NCBI RefSeq assembly: GCF_029910235.1
Contig: NZ_CP112874.1
Coordinates: 310,001-374,000 of the forward strand
Source: Pseudanabaena galeata CCNP1313
GTDB lineage: Bacteria > Cyanobacteriota > Cyanobacteriia > Pseudanabaenales > Pseudanabaenaceae
Direction: 5' to 3'
DNA: 64,000 nt
Shown: positions 54,091 through 62,512 of the stretch, in pieces
Layout: each line of letters starts with the position of its first letter
Numbering within the stretch: position 1 is the stretch's first letter
Position numbers and translations under genes: made by a program
Notes under the pieces: model-generated
The model's database searches: none
What the model was told of the DNA's origin: nothing
Seen by the model: only the letters and a program-made list of their open reading frames with translations

Positions 54091-54525
54091 TTGCTGCTGT
54101 AAAATTGGACAAATCTCTTCTGTGGCAGACTTTGCCGTGGGAGTCCAGTCATCGAGCAATGCGCTAATCTCACCACGCAAAGTCATCAATTCGGTAACTC
54201 GCCGATCAATCTCTAGGATCTGATGCTCCAGTTGTTGCTTAATCTCAGCGCAAGGAGCCAAACCACGATCATGAACTTTCAAAATCTCTGCAATCTCTTG
54301 TAGGCTCAATCCCAGTTTCTGTAACCGTTTGATAAAAGCTATTCGGGCGATCGTATTAGGAGCGAATAAACGAAATCCTCCTTCAGTACGTTCTGAAGAT
54401 TTTAATAAGCCGAGTTCTTCATAATAGCGAATCGTTTTAATCGGAACTTGACTCTGGACTGCGACTTGACCTATTTGAAGTAATAGCTGATCTTTGTTTT
54501 GGGTTTGAGATAATGTATCCACCAT
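54088..54525 (-). CDS. MerR family heavy-metal-responsive regulator
   Basis: A 145-residue activator. The N-terminal winged helix (IGQVAVQSQVPIKTIRYYEELGLL, RTEGGFRLF) is followed by the dimerisation helix and a metal-binding C-terminus. Cysteines are in APCAEIKQQ (the position of Cys79 in ZntR) and EEICPIL (Cys120 of CueR). The residue matching CueR Cys112 is absent. It should activate its own operon from the MerR-type promoter at 54584-54615. Metal choice is uncertain. Confidence 0.88.
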   Translation of the reverse strand: MVDTLSQTQNKDQLLLQIGQVAVQSQVPIKTIRYYEELGLLKSSERTEGGFRLFAPNTIARIAFIKRLQKLGLSLQEIAEILKVHDRGLAPCAEIKQQLEHQILEIDRRVTELMTLRGEISALLDDWTPTAKSATEEICPILQQQ

Positions 54526-54583
54526 AGTTAGATCTTTGCCTCCTAAAAACTCAAGTGATTTAGATGCAAATCAACTTAAACTA

Positions 54584-54615
54584 CTTATACACTCTCCAGC
54601 CAAATGGAGAGTCAA
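54584..54615 (-). promoter_or_regulatory. MerR-type promoter/operator of the merR-copA operon
   Basis: On the minus strand, -35 TTGACT (54615-54610) and -10 TATAAG (54589-54584) are separated by 20 bp. The perfect dyad ACTCTCCA-6-TGGAGAGT (54591-54612) fills the spacer. This overlong spacer and dyad are the hallmark of MerR-activated promoters. Transcription would start near 54577 and read merR, copA and the cupredoxin gene. Confidence 0.9.
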
Positions 54616-54772
54616 GTCCTGCAAGTTATATTTTTTTAGATATTTATGGAATAAGCATAAAGTAAGGTCTAGTAAGCATTGTACGCTTGTTAAGTTTCCT
54701 CTCAAAAGAGTAGATTTCATTCTGATTTCATTTTCTTGAATTAGTGTAGAAATATAACGTTAGGGAAAATCT

Positions 54773-55507
54773 ATGAACTCTAAAGATTCTCAAGACTCTG
54801 CCAGAGAAAGTCAGAATAGTCCCAAAAAATACAAAGCATTACTCTTGGGTGTAGCGAGTATTCTCGTCGGTAGCACAGCCGTAGCGATCGCATCTACCAA
54901 CATCGTTCAAGCAGAGCAAACACCACAAGCCTCTACAAGTACAAAGCCAAGTTCAATTACTCAAAGACCAATGATGCCTCAACAAGGCATGATGATGCAT
55001 GGCATGATGATGGCAGGTGAGCAAGCTGATCGCCATTTTATCGAAATGATGATTCCACACCATGAAGGGGCAATCCAAATGGCAGATCTAGCCCTCAAAC
55101 TCTCTAAACGTCCTGAGATTAGAAAGCTTGCCGAGTCAATCAAGAACGATCAAACCCGTGAAATCGGGCAAATGAAGTCTTGGTATAAGCAATGGTATGT
55201 TACAGATGTTCCGACTGCCATGAATCATCGCAGCATGATGGGAATGAAAAAGCCAATGGTAACGAAAAGACCGATGGGAATGCAGAACATGATGGCAGTT
55301 GATCTGAAAACCCTCGAAACTGCTCCTGATTTTGATAAAGCCTTTATTGCTGAGATGATTCCCCATCACAAAATGGCGTTGATGATGTCTAGCATGATCG
55401 TTGACAGCGATCGCGCTGAAATGAGATCTCTCTCTAATGCGATCGTTCAATCTCAAAGTCAAGAAATCGAACAGATGCGTCAGTGGTATCAAACTTGGTA
55501 TAAATAG
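54773..55507 (+). CDS. Exported DUF305 protein, Met/His-rich
   Basis: A 244-residue protein. The TM or signal helix is ALLLGVASILVGSTAVAIAS. Two DUF305 repeats follow: ADRHFIEMMIPHHEGAIQMADLAL...MKSWYKQW and DFDKAFIAEMIPHHKMALMMSSM...MRQWYQTWY. Met/His-rich segments (MMPQQGMMMHGMMMAGE, NHRSMMGMKK) suggest copper binding. It is divergent from the merR-copA operon, making a copper-handling role likely. An AGGGAAAA ribosome site precedes the ATG. Confidence 0.88.
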   Translation: MNSKDSQDSARESQNSPKKYKALLLGVASILVGSTAVAIASTNIVQAEQTPQASTSTKPSSITQRPMMPQQGMMMHGMMMAGEQADRHFIEMMIPHHEGAIQMADLALKLSKRPEIRKLAESIKNDQTREIGQMKSWYKQWYVTDVPTAMNHRSMMGMKKPMVTKRPMGMQNMMAVDLKTLETAPDFDKAFIAEMIPHHKMALMMSSMIVDSDRAEMRSLSNAIVQSQSQEIEQMRQWYQTWYK

Positions 55508-55992
55508 CCCAATTCAGCACCTATTGCAGAATTAAAACTTCAAATCCTCTTACTCCCTTCCCAGTGAAAGAATAGACGTTGCGGCGCTTCGCGCCGCAAC
55601 GTCTATTTCTTGGTTTTATATGTCTATTTCTTCGGTGGGAAGGGAGTAAAGTTAACGTCAGTTCGACGAAAGCGAAAAAAGGTAAGAATCGCTTAGCGAT
55701 TCTTACCTTTTTTCGCCATTTGCGGCGTGCGAAGCACGCCGCAAATGGCTATATCGAACTCACGTTAAAGTTGTTTTCTTGCCTTAAAGCCATTGCAGCA
55801 ATAGCGCAAAAGTTGGTACGCGAAATAGCCTTTATAGCTGTTGTCACTTGATATTAGTACGCAAAACCAGAAGACGAGTTGCGGCGCTTCCATAGTTTTT
55901 ATTTTTTTAGCGATCGCATTTGACATAAATCTCGATTTGCGCGATTATAGACAAGCTAATAAATTAATTAGTAATTTAATTAGCAAACTTCT
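55508..55992. repeat. Repeat-filled stretch before tRNA-Ala
   Basis: Contains a 17-bp palindrome (55571-55607, GCGGCGC-TTC apex), a family B element (55652-55768) and a degenerate family E end (TTTATAGCTGTTGTC, about 55831). No gene is supported; AT-rich sequence before the tRNA could hold its promoter. Confidence 0.75.
55652..55768 (+). repeat. Family B element, copy 3
   Basis: TTAACGTCAGTTCGA to TCGAACTCACGTTAA, 117 bp. Compared with copy 1 the first palindrome reads AAAGGTAAG/CTTACCTTT where copy 1 has AATGGTAAG/CTTACCATT, a compensatory pair. Confidence 0.85.
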
Positions 55993-56065
55993 GGGGCTAT
56001 AGCGCAGTTGGTAGCGCATCTCAATGGCATTGAGAGGGCCAGCGGTTCGAATCCGCTTAGCTCCA
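55993..56065 (+). tRNA. tRNA-Ala (GGC)
   Basis: The acceptor stem GGGGCTA pairs with TAGCTCC (one G-U), discriminator A. D-arm GCGCAGTTGGTAGCGC, anticodon stem CTCAA/TTGAG with loop containing GGC, T-loop GGTTCGAATCC. CCA is not encoded. Confidence 0.96.
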
Positions 56066-56120
56066 TACTAAAATAGGGAAAGTGCAAAGCGCTTTCCCTA
56101 TTTTCTTGTGACAAGAAATT

Positions 56121-57494
56121 ATGTATCAATTTATGTCTAGTGCTGTAGTCGCGATCGCCTTTTTACTCGCCGCTACCCCATCTCAACCAGTCAAAGCCCA
56201 AACTCCACCGATCCGTGCTTTCCAGACTAAAGCTACGGCGATCGCTAGAGATGCTCAAATACTAGACCAGAAACAAAAGGCAAATCCAAGGAGATTTGAC
56301 CTCAAAAAATATCCAATTACAGACAGCAATGCGACCCATTGGCAAGAGTCTCTATGGGCGATCGGGGTTTTAGCGCTAGACAAAAGCTATGCCGTGCAAG
56401 CCCTCGAAAATGTTTTAAAGCTGACCACAGCCGCAAATCTCAGTGATCCGCAAAAGGGGATCATTGATATGGCAATGCAGGTAAGTTTAGACATGTATAC
56501 GCTTAAGCCTGATGTTTATGGCAAGCTGCAACCACATTTTTTACGCACAATAAATTCCAGTGATGATTCTCAATGGGTCGCGCTATCTTTAGCGGCGATC
56601 GCTAAGTCTACAAATGCTGACCCGAACCAACTTGCAAAACTTAAACTCAAGGTGCAACAACGCTTTCCTAAGTGGCAGCAAGATCTCCATCTGCGTGTTA
56701 CATTGCAAAATCTGCCTAGCGATCGCCTCGTAGCCGACAAGCCAAAAACAATTCCCAATCTTACGGATTTACTAAAATGGCAAGTTGCGCCTCAGCAAGC
56801 CCATGTATATGTTCTCTGTCGTCCTAATCGCGATGTTTTATGTCTAACCCTAATCAAAGATCGCAACGGCAAATTTTTAAAACAGGGGCCGCAGCTTTGG
56901 TCAGTGCCATTATTACTTCAGTCTGTTCGCAATCTGGACTGGTACTTTACAAATGGTCGCACACCTCAAGGGCTATATCGAATGGAAGGAATTTCACGGC
57001 AACCTGATGATGAGTTTTTTCATGCCTATGGACAATTTTCGCTAGTAAATTTGTTTGTGCCTTTTGAGGATGGTGTGAATGCTTTTTTACCAAACCAAAA
57101 AGGTAAATTTACGGGTAATTTACAAGCATATCAAGCTCTTTTGCCTCCGTCATGGCGGGCTTATGCACCGATTCAGCAAACCTTTTGGGCGGGAAATGTG
57201 GGACGATCGCTATTTCGGATACATGGCAGTGGTGCAGCGATCGACTTTTTCCGTAATAAAGATAAAGTGGTCAATCCCAAAAACTTTGACTGGAATGCCA
57301 CCTTGGGATGTCTCTCAGCGATCGAAATTTACGACGATCGCGGCAGTTTGATCAAAGCTGATATGCCCAAAATTCTTGATGCTTTAAATACGGTCGGCAA
57401 AGGCAAAATCGAGGGCTATCTCATCGTTGTCGATCTCCCCAGTGAATCGAATGAGCCTGTCACCATTGCCGAAATTGCGAAATATCTCAAGTAA
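56121..57494 (+). CDS. Exported protein with L,D-transpeptidase-like C-terminus
   Basis: A 457-residue protein. A signal peptide (VVAIAFLLAATPSQPVKAQ) is followed by a helical domain to about 210 and a beta-rich C-terminal half. Near the end, RIHGSGAAIDF followed by NPKNFDWNATLGCLSA carries a His-Gly and Gly-Cys-x-Ser in the order of YkuD L,D-transpeptidases (HG...S-x-G-C), which cross-link peptidoglycan. The spacing and motif are not standard, so this is tentative. Its stop lies in a palindrome. Confidence 0.6.
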   Translation: MYQFMSSAVVAIAFLLAATPSQPVKAQTPPIRAFQTKATAIARDAQILDQKQKANPRRFDLKKYPITDSNATHWQESLWAIGVLALDKSYAVQALENVLKLTTAANLSDPQKGIIDMAMQVSLDMYTLKPDVYGKLQPHFLRTINSSDDSQWVALSLAAIAKSTNADPNQLAKLKLKVQQRFPKWQQDLHLRVTLQNLPSDRLVADKPKTIPNLTDLLKWQVAPQQAHVYVLCRPNRDVLCLTLIKDRNGKFLKQGPQLWSVPLLLQSVRNLDWYFTNGRTPQGLYRMEGISRQPDDEFFHAYGQFSLVNLFVPFEDGVNAFLPNQKGKFTGNLQAYQALLPPSWRAYAPIQQTFWAGNVGRSLFRIHGSGAAIDFFRNKDKVVNPKNFDWNATLGCLSAIEIYDDRGSLIKADMPKILDALNTVGKGKIEGYLIVVDLPSESNEPVTIAEIAKYLK

Positions 57495-57530
57495 AAAGTA
57501 CGGCGCAATGCGCCGTACTTTTTACTTGAG
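57486..57530. repeat. 22-bp perfect palindrome including the last codons of the upstream gene
   Basis: Arms 57486-57507 and 57509-57530 are exact complements; the left one contains the final Leu, Lys and TAA of the upstream gene. The apex is CGGCGCAATGCGCCG. Another palindrome (CCCCAAAAAAGAGG arms) about 57541-57583 lies against the ABC ATPase stop codon. Confidence 0.85.
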
Positions 57531-57584
57531 TCTACCGTAGCCCCAAAAAAGAGGTGGCGCGAAGCGCTGCCTCTTTTTTGGGGT

Positions 57585-58568
57585 CTAAACACTTCCAGCA
57601 CGGAAAACGCGACCAATTACTTCTTCGATCGCAGGTTCATTTACTGATAAATCTAGAATTTCTAATTCGGCAAGAATTTGAGAAACAGTCTTAGTCAAAT
57701 CTTCCCTTGGCACTAAAAAACAAACCGCTTGACCATCGATATTTAGAATTTGACCGTACTTTTGTAAATCCTCGCGATCGCCTATCGGTTGAGCTAACTC
57801 CACCCGCACTTCCCGATAGGGAGCAAAGTTATCATGCAAGCCATCGAGACTACCATCATAAATTAGCCCTCCTTCGTGGATTAGCAGCACGCGTTTACAT
57901 AGCGCCGTGATGTCCGCCATATAGTGACTTGTCAGCAAAATCGTCGCTTGGTAGCGCTGATTATATTCCCGCAAAAACTCCCGCACACTTGCCTGAGCAT
58001 TCACATCTAAGCCCAAGGTTGGCTCATCTAAAAATAAAACTTGGGGTTGGTGCAATAGAGCCGCTAATAATTCGGCTTTCATCCGCTCACCAAGGGAGAG
58101 CTTTCGCATGGGTTGAGTGAGTTTGCCTTCCAGCGATAGCATCTCTGTAAGTTCACCGAGTCTATGCTTAAAAACTTTTTCAGGAATGTCATACACCGCC
58201 GCATTCATTTTTAATGAATCTAGGGCTGGCAGATCCCAAATTAACTGCTGTTTCTGTCCCATGACTAAGGTAATTTTTTGCAAAAAATCAGAGTTTCTGC
58301 GAAAGGGAATATGCCCTGCAACTTGAATCTGCCCAGCCGAAGGGTGGATTAAGCCTGTCAACATTTTCAGTGTTGTAGTTTTGCCTGCGCCATTTGGACC
58401 TAAAAAACCAACTATTTCGCCTAGGCTAATCTCAAAGGAGATATCTTTAACGGCTGCAATTGATCGATATTGACGATGCCAAAAATGTTTGATAGTGCCA
58501 ATTAGTCCTGAATCCTTGACGGCAATACTATAAATTTTGCTCAAACCTTCAACTGTAACCATCGCCAT
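57585..58568 (-). CDS. ABC transporter ATP-binding protein (ABC-2 type)
   Basis: A 327-residue ATPase. Walker A GPNGAGKTTT near 57, Q loop, signature LSLGERMKAELLAAL, Walker B VLFLDEPTLGLD and H loop LLTSHY are intact. The N-terminal insertion SGLIGTIKHFWHRQYRS and C-terminal extension are typical of ABC-2 exporters for polysaccharides, drugs or viologens. No permease gene is next to it, so its partner is elsewhere. A second ATG lies at 58562. Confidence 0.9.
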   Translation of the reverse strand: MAMVTVEGLSKIYSIAVKDSGLIGTIKHFWHRQYRSIAAVKDISFEISLGEIVGFLGPNGAGKTTTLKMLTGLIHPSAGQIQVAGHIPFRRNSDFLQKITLVMGQKQQLIWDLPALDSLKMNAAVYDIPEKVFKHRLGELTEMLSLEGKLTQPMRKLSLGERMKAELLAALLHQPQVLFLDEPTLGLDVNAQASVREFLREYNQRYQATILLTSHYMADITALCKRVLLIHEGGLIYDGSLDGLHDNFAPYREVRVELAQPIGDREDLQKYGQILNIDGQAVCFLVPREDLTKTVSQILAELEILDLSVNEPAIEEVIGRVFRAGSV

Positions 58569-58987
58569 AACGCTCTAACCAAGATGCATTCTGATATACT
58601 GTCAACAATATCGATTCTTTCATTGATATGGTTATACAGTGCTTTGCGCTTTCTTGAAAGCCAAGAAATTTTTTAAAAGGCTCGATTAGCGAGCCTTTTA
58701 AAAAATTTCTTGGACTATACAAAGCCTCAACGGACTGTATTGACTGACTTAGATAACGTTAACTCAACAATTCTGTAAAGACACAATCAAAAAAACAGTT
58801 AATACAGTTAGTGTTGATTGGGTAATGTTGATAAGGCAATATTCTTAACCTTATCTTATTTTTAAGGTTTTAGAAATTTTATGATTGCATTAGCAATTGA
58901 TCGTTCTAAACTGACTTAATTCTTAAAAGTATTGAGTTTTGATGACGATGTACGCTAGCGCACAATTGGAAAACAAGGAAAGCAGTC
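58569..58987. other. Intergenic region with 24-bp palindrome
   Basis: Divergent starts of the ABC ATPase and receiver genes. A perfect palindrome with arms 58661-58684 and 58690-58713 (CCAAGAAATTTTTTAAAAGGC) lies in the middle. The remaining sequence is AT-rich and presumably carries both promoters. No gene is seen. Confidence 0.65.
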
Positions 58988-59359
58988 ATGGTAAAAGTCC
59001 TCGTAGTGGACGATAGTCCGATGGTGTTGGAGATGGTCTCGGCACATTTAAAGCAACATGGTATGGAAGTTACAGAAGCAAACAACGGTGCTGAGGCAGT
59101 AGAAAAGCTCAAAGCTTTAACGCCCGATCTCGTTGTTACTGATGTGGTCATGCCTCAAATGAATGGTTATGAGTTATGCCGTTGGATCAAAAATAATACC
59201 TCTACGAAGGATGTACCCGTAATTATGTGTACAACCAAAAGTGAGGAGTTTGATAAGTATTGGGGCATGAAGCAGGGAGCCGATGCTTACTTAACTAAGC
59301 CCTATCATCCACCTGAATTAATCAAAACAATTAAGCAGTTACTTAGCCAAGTCAAGTAA
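58988..59359 (+). CDS. Single-domain response regulator, PilH/CheY-like
   Basis: A 123-residue receiver. Acid pocket VVDDSP, phosphoacceptor in VVTDVVMPQMNGYEL, Thr in IMCTTKSEE and Lys in LTKPYHP. The segment FDKYWGMKQGADAYLTKPYHPPEL resembles PilH/PixH receivers of cyanobacterial pilus-phototaxis systems. It has an AAGGAAA ribosome site. No kinase or other pil genes are adjacent, so the pathway is inferred only from similarity. Confidence 0.85.
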   Translation: MVKVLVVDDSPMVLEMVSAHLKQHGMEVTEANNGAEAVEKLKALTPDLVVTDVVMPQMNGYELCRWIKNNTSTKDVPVIMCTTKSEEFDKYWGMKQGADAYLTKPYHPPELIKTIKQLLSQVK

Positions 59360-59397
59360 AAACAGAGAGAGGCGCGTTGCGCCCCTCTCTGTTTTAT
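59357..59397 (+). terminator. Terminator of the receiver gene
   Basis: Stem TAAAAACAGAGAGAGGCGC with a near-complementary right arm (one mismatch) ending in GTTTTA. It starts at the TAA stop codon of the receiver gene. Confidence 0.75.
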
Positions 59398-59471
59398 AGA
59401 GAGATTTTAGGGTAGGCAAAAGGGGCTTAAGCCCCTTGTTTGTAGAATTTGTATCTCAAATGTCAAGCTGC

Positions 59472-59594
59472 AATTCTCATTATGGAACCGATATTAGTGT
59501 TTCCAGCGCCTTCGGCGCTGGAAACACTAATATCGGTTATTTGAAAGCCCGCCTTTGGCGGGCTTTCAAATAACCGATATTCATAATGAGAATT
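59472..59594. repeat. Family D element
   Basis: The ends AATTCTCATTATG and CATAATGAGAATT are perfect inverted repeats. Inside are a 25-bp perfect palindrome (59486-59510 / 59514-59538, apex CCAGCGCC-TTC) and a 15-bp one (59539-59553 / 59557-59571). A reversed relative lies at about 38234-38331; single ends occur near 30625 and 24579. Confidence 0.85.
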
Positions 59595-59621
59595 ACTGAA
59601 TGTCAAGAGCATTTCAAGAAT

Positions 59622-60506
59622 ATGAGTTCTAATTTTTACTTAGGTTGTGCGGTTTGGGCTTATAAGGGTTGGGTAGGTGATTTTTATCCTAGGGGTAGTC
59701 GTACAACGGAATTTTTGCCGCTTTATAGCGATCGCCTAATGACAGTAGAGGTGAATTCCACTTTTTATGTAATCCCCGATCGCCAAACCATCGAGCGTTG
59801 GGCAAAGGATACACCCTCAGAATTTCGCTTTTGTCCAAAATTCCCGAAACATTTCACCCATAATGGTTTGCTGATGTCTTATATCGAGCAGGCTTTCAAG
59901 TTTTTAGATTTGATATCGGGTTTTGGCGATCGCTTAGGTGTGTCATTTATCCAGTTACCACCCAGCTATAGCCCTGCAAATTTTGCTGATCTCAAAAATT
60001 TCCTGAAAGCATTACCGACTCAAGATTATCAAATCGCTTTAGAAGTGCGTCATGCTGATTGGTTTAAGCCAAATCATAGCGATCGCCTCAATCAGTTATT
60101 ACAGAGCTTAGGGATCGGTCGGGTATTGCTAGATTCGCGCCCCATATATGATTTGCCCTTTGGTGATGACATTGATCCTGCTTTATCGATCCTAGTTCAA
60201 CAGGAGCGCCGCAAGCCCAATTTACCTTTGCAACCTCTGGTGACAGCCCCTTTTAGTATTGTGCGGTTTATCAGCCATCCTGATCGCAATTTGAATATTC
60301 GCTTTTGGCAAGAATGGGAAACTTATTTACGGGAATGGCTCATACAGGGAACCCAAATTTATTTCTTTATGCATTGCCCGATCGAAGAGCGATCGCCCCA
60401 TAATGCCAAATATTTTCAGGAAATGTTAGAAAAAGCCAATATTCCTGTGCCAGCATTACCTTGGGATACACTAATTGCGCCACCACAACAATTAACTCTC
60501 TTTTAA
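59622..60506 (+). CDS. DUF72 family protein
   Basis: A 294-residue protein from ATG 59622; an upstream in-frame ATG at 59586 lies inside a family D repeat and is unlikely. The TIM-barrel motif set of DUF72 is clear: YLGCAVWAYKGWVGDFYP, TVEVNSTFYVIP, FRFCPKFPKHFTH and RLGVSFIQLPPSY. The function of DUF72 (YecE-like) is not established. The last base of the coding frame reads into a family B element that supplies the stop codon. Confidence 0.9.
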   Translation: MSSNFYLGCAVWAYKGWVGDFYPRGSRTTEFLPLYSDRLMTVEVNSTFYVIPDRQTIERWAKDTPSEFRFCPKFPKHFTHNGLLMSYIEQAFKFLDLISGFGDRLGVSFIQLPPSYSPANFADLKNFLKALPTQDYQIALEVRHADWFKPNHSDRLNQLLQSLGIGRVLLDSRPIYDLPFGDDIDPALSILVQQERRKPNLPLQPLVTAPFSIVRFISHPDRNLNIRFWQEWETYLREWLIQGTQIYFFMHCPIEERSPHNAKYFQEMLEKANIPVPALPWDTLIAPPQQLTLF

Positions 60507-60619
60507 CGTCAGTTCGACAAAAGCGAAAAATGGTAAGAATCGCTTAGCGATTCTTACCATTTTTCGCCATTTGCGGCGTGCGAAGCACGCCGTAAATGGC
60601 TATATCGAATTCACGTTAA
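60503..60619 (+). repeat. Family B element, copy 4
   Basis: TTAACGTCAGTTCGA to TCGAATTCACGTTAA. The TAA of the DUF72 stop (60504-60506) is within the first four bases of the element. The second palindrome has one mismatch (CGCCGTAAATGG). A 21-bp palindrome (60629-60649 / 60659-60679) follows. Confidence 0.85.
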
Positions 60620-60698
60620 GTAAACTAAAAAACCAGAAGCTGTCCCGCCTGCGTAGCGGGCGGGACAGCTTCTGGTTTTAGGTTTTAATTATGATGCG

Positions 60699-62438
60699 CT
60701 ACTTAAAACTTTGAGCAGCGATTAGATTGGTCGCCGCAGTTGCGTCAACTGGTGGAGAAAACAGAAACCCCTGTCCATAGTCACAGGAAAGCGATCGCAA
60801 AACGTTAGTATGTGCTTCTTTGTCTATCCCCTCAGCAACTACCTTCAATTTCAACTGATTAGATAAGTTAATAATCATCGAAGTAATTTCTAAGCTATTT
60901 GAATTAGTGTCAATATCTTTAATAAATGAACGATCAATCTTTAGGGCAGTGATGGGTAAGGATTGGAGATAAGAAAGAGAAGAATAACCTGTACCAAAAT
61001 CATCAATTGAAATTCCAATAGAGCGTTCCCGCAGTTGCGCTAAAACATTGACCGCAGTTTTGACATTTTCCATTAGAACACTCTCAGTAATCTCTAAATT
61101 CATGCTTTCCCCATTCAAGCCTGCGGAGAGGAGACTGCGATCGATATCTTCCAATAGCTCTGAATTAGTTAGTTGTAAACTCGATAAATTAACGCTAATA
61201 CTTTCTGGGCAAATGTCAGGAAATTGATGTTTCCATCGCCCCATTTGAGCGCAAGCTTCTGACAAGAGACAACGACCTAATGGAACAATTAAACCTGTTT
61301 CTTCTGCCAATGGAATAAACTCTAGGGGTGAAATCCATCTCTTATTTGGGGTTAGCCAGCGAGCTAAAGCTTCAAAGCCTTTGATTTTTCCTGTCTGCAA
61401 TGAAAAAATTGGCTGATAGTATACTAAGATTTGCTTAGCTTCTATCGCTTCTTGCAAATTGACTTCAAGGTTGACTCGGTGGATAGCCTTCTGTTGCATA
61501 CTATCATTAAAGAAAATCGTCCCCTCCCTATCATTTCTTGCATAGTCGAAGGCTGTATCAGCCGCTCTCAAAAAGTCTTCTGGTTGGCTATCTTCTAAAT
61601 CGCTAGTGACTACTCCTATATGAGTTTTTGATGATACGCTAATCTCCTCAAGCTGAACAGGAAGGTTGAAAAGTTGATGAAGTTGTTCAATGTAGTTCTC
61701 AATAGCCGATAAATCCTCAACATCCTCTAGCAGTATCGCAAATTCGTTGTTTTCCAATCTGGCAACAAACTTAGATGGAATGTCCCAGTTTTCCAATCGA
61801 CGAGCAATTTCAACTAAGAGGCGATCGCTAAGTTTATGACCAAATCCAGATTTAATGATGGGATAGCGTTCTACATCTAGCTTTAATACAGCGAAATACA
61901 TTCCTTTTGATCGCTTTATTTCAATACATTTAGCGATTTTTTGGAGTAGTCCATAGCGATTACTTAAGCCTGTCAGTTGATCGTAAAAAACTAGACTATG
62001 GAGGCGATCTAGGGTTGATTGCAGTTTTTGCTTTTGTGCGCGTAAATCGTGAACAAATGCTAGAGTTTTGTTAATTGTAATTTCTAAATCTTCAAAGTCA
62101 ATGGGCTTCATCAAAAAGTCAAACGCCCCACGATTCATCGCGGTGCGAATGTTTTTCATGTCGCCAAATGCAGAAATAACTACGGCTTTTAGGGGAGATT
62201 CAAACTCTGCTAAGTTTGTCAATAAGGTTAATCCATCCATCTTTGGCATTTGGATGTCAGTCAAGATCATGTCAATCGAATTTGATTCTCGGATAATCTC
62301 TAGTGCTTCCACCCCATTTTGAGCAAATTGAAAACTTAGCTCTCCATTCCGAATTCTTTTTCTAAATATCTGCTTAAACAGGCGTTGAATTTCAAACTCA
62401 TCATCAACGACTAATACTAAATTTGTCCCTTCTTTCAT
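60699..62438 (-). CDS. Response regulator with degenerate GGDEF and intact EAL
   Basis: A 579-residue protein. The receiver (VVDDEFE, LTDIQMPKMDGL, MKPIDFE) is followed by a coiled coil, a GGDEF domain in which the active site is RLENNEFAI (ENNEF instead of GGDEF), and an EAL domain with FEALARW, NLSS, LEITES, IDDFGTGYSS, LKIDRSF, AEGID and GQG all intact. Prediction: a c-di-GMP phosphodiesterase, with the GGDEF as regulatory pseudo-domain. It follows a sensor kinase by 74 bp on the same strand. Confidence 0.92.
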   Translation of the reverse strand: MKEGTNLVLVVDDEFEIQRLFKQIFRKRIRNGELSFQFAQNGVEALEIIRESNSIDMILTDIQMPKMDGLTLLTNLAEFESPLKAVVISAFGDMKNIRTAMNRGAFDFLMKPIDFEDLEITINKTLAFVHDLRAQKQKLQSTLDRLHSLVFYDQLTGLSNRYGLLQKIAKCIEIKRSKGMYFAVLKLDVERYPIIKSGFGHKLSDRLLVEIARRLENWDIPSKFVARLENNEFAILLEDVEDLSAIENYIEQLHQLFNLPVQLEEISVSSKTHIGVVTSDLEDSQPEDFLRAADTAFDYARNDREGTIFFNDSMQQKAIHRVNLEVNLQEAIEAKQILVYYQPIFSLQTGKIKGFEALARWLTPNKRWISPLEFIPLAEETGLIVPLGRCLLSEACAQMGRWKHQFPDICPESISVNLSSLQLTNSELLEDIDRSLLSAGLNGESMNLEITESVLMENVKTAVNVLAQLRERSIGISIDDFGTGYSSLSYLQSLPITALKIDRSFIKDIDTNSNSLEITSMIINLSNQLKLKVVAEGIDKEAHTNVLRSLSCDYGQGFLFSPPVDATAATNLIAAQSFK

Positions 62439-62512
62439 AGTTGAGTTTTGGCGTAGGTATCCTTAAATACCAGTTTGTAAATTATTTTGGTTTGGAATTA
62501 GTAGCTTATTTC

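Noticed and set aside
54536-54739. 67-codon frame upstream of DUF305
   Set aside because: It overlaps the MerR-type operator and promoter, which is the better explanation for this sequence.
55579-55851. 90-codon frame after the DUF305 gene
   Set aside because: It lies over a palindrome and a family B element and has no homology-like features.
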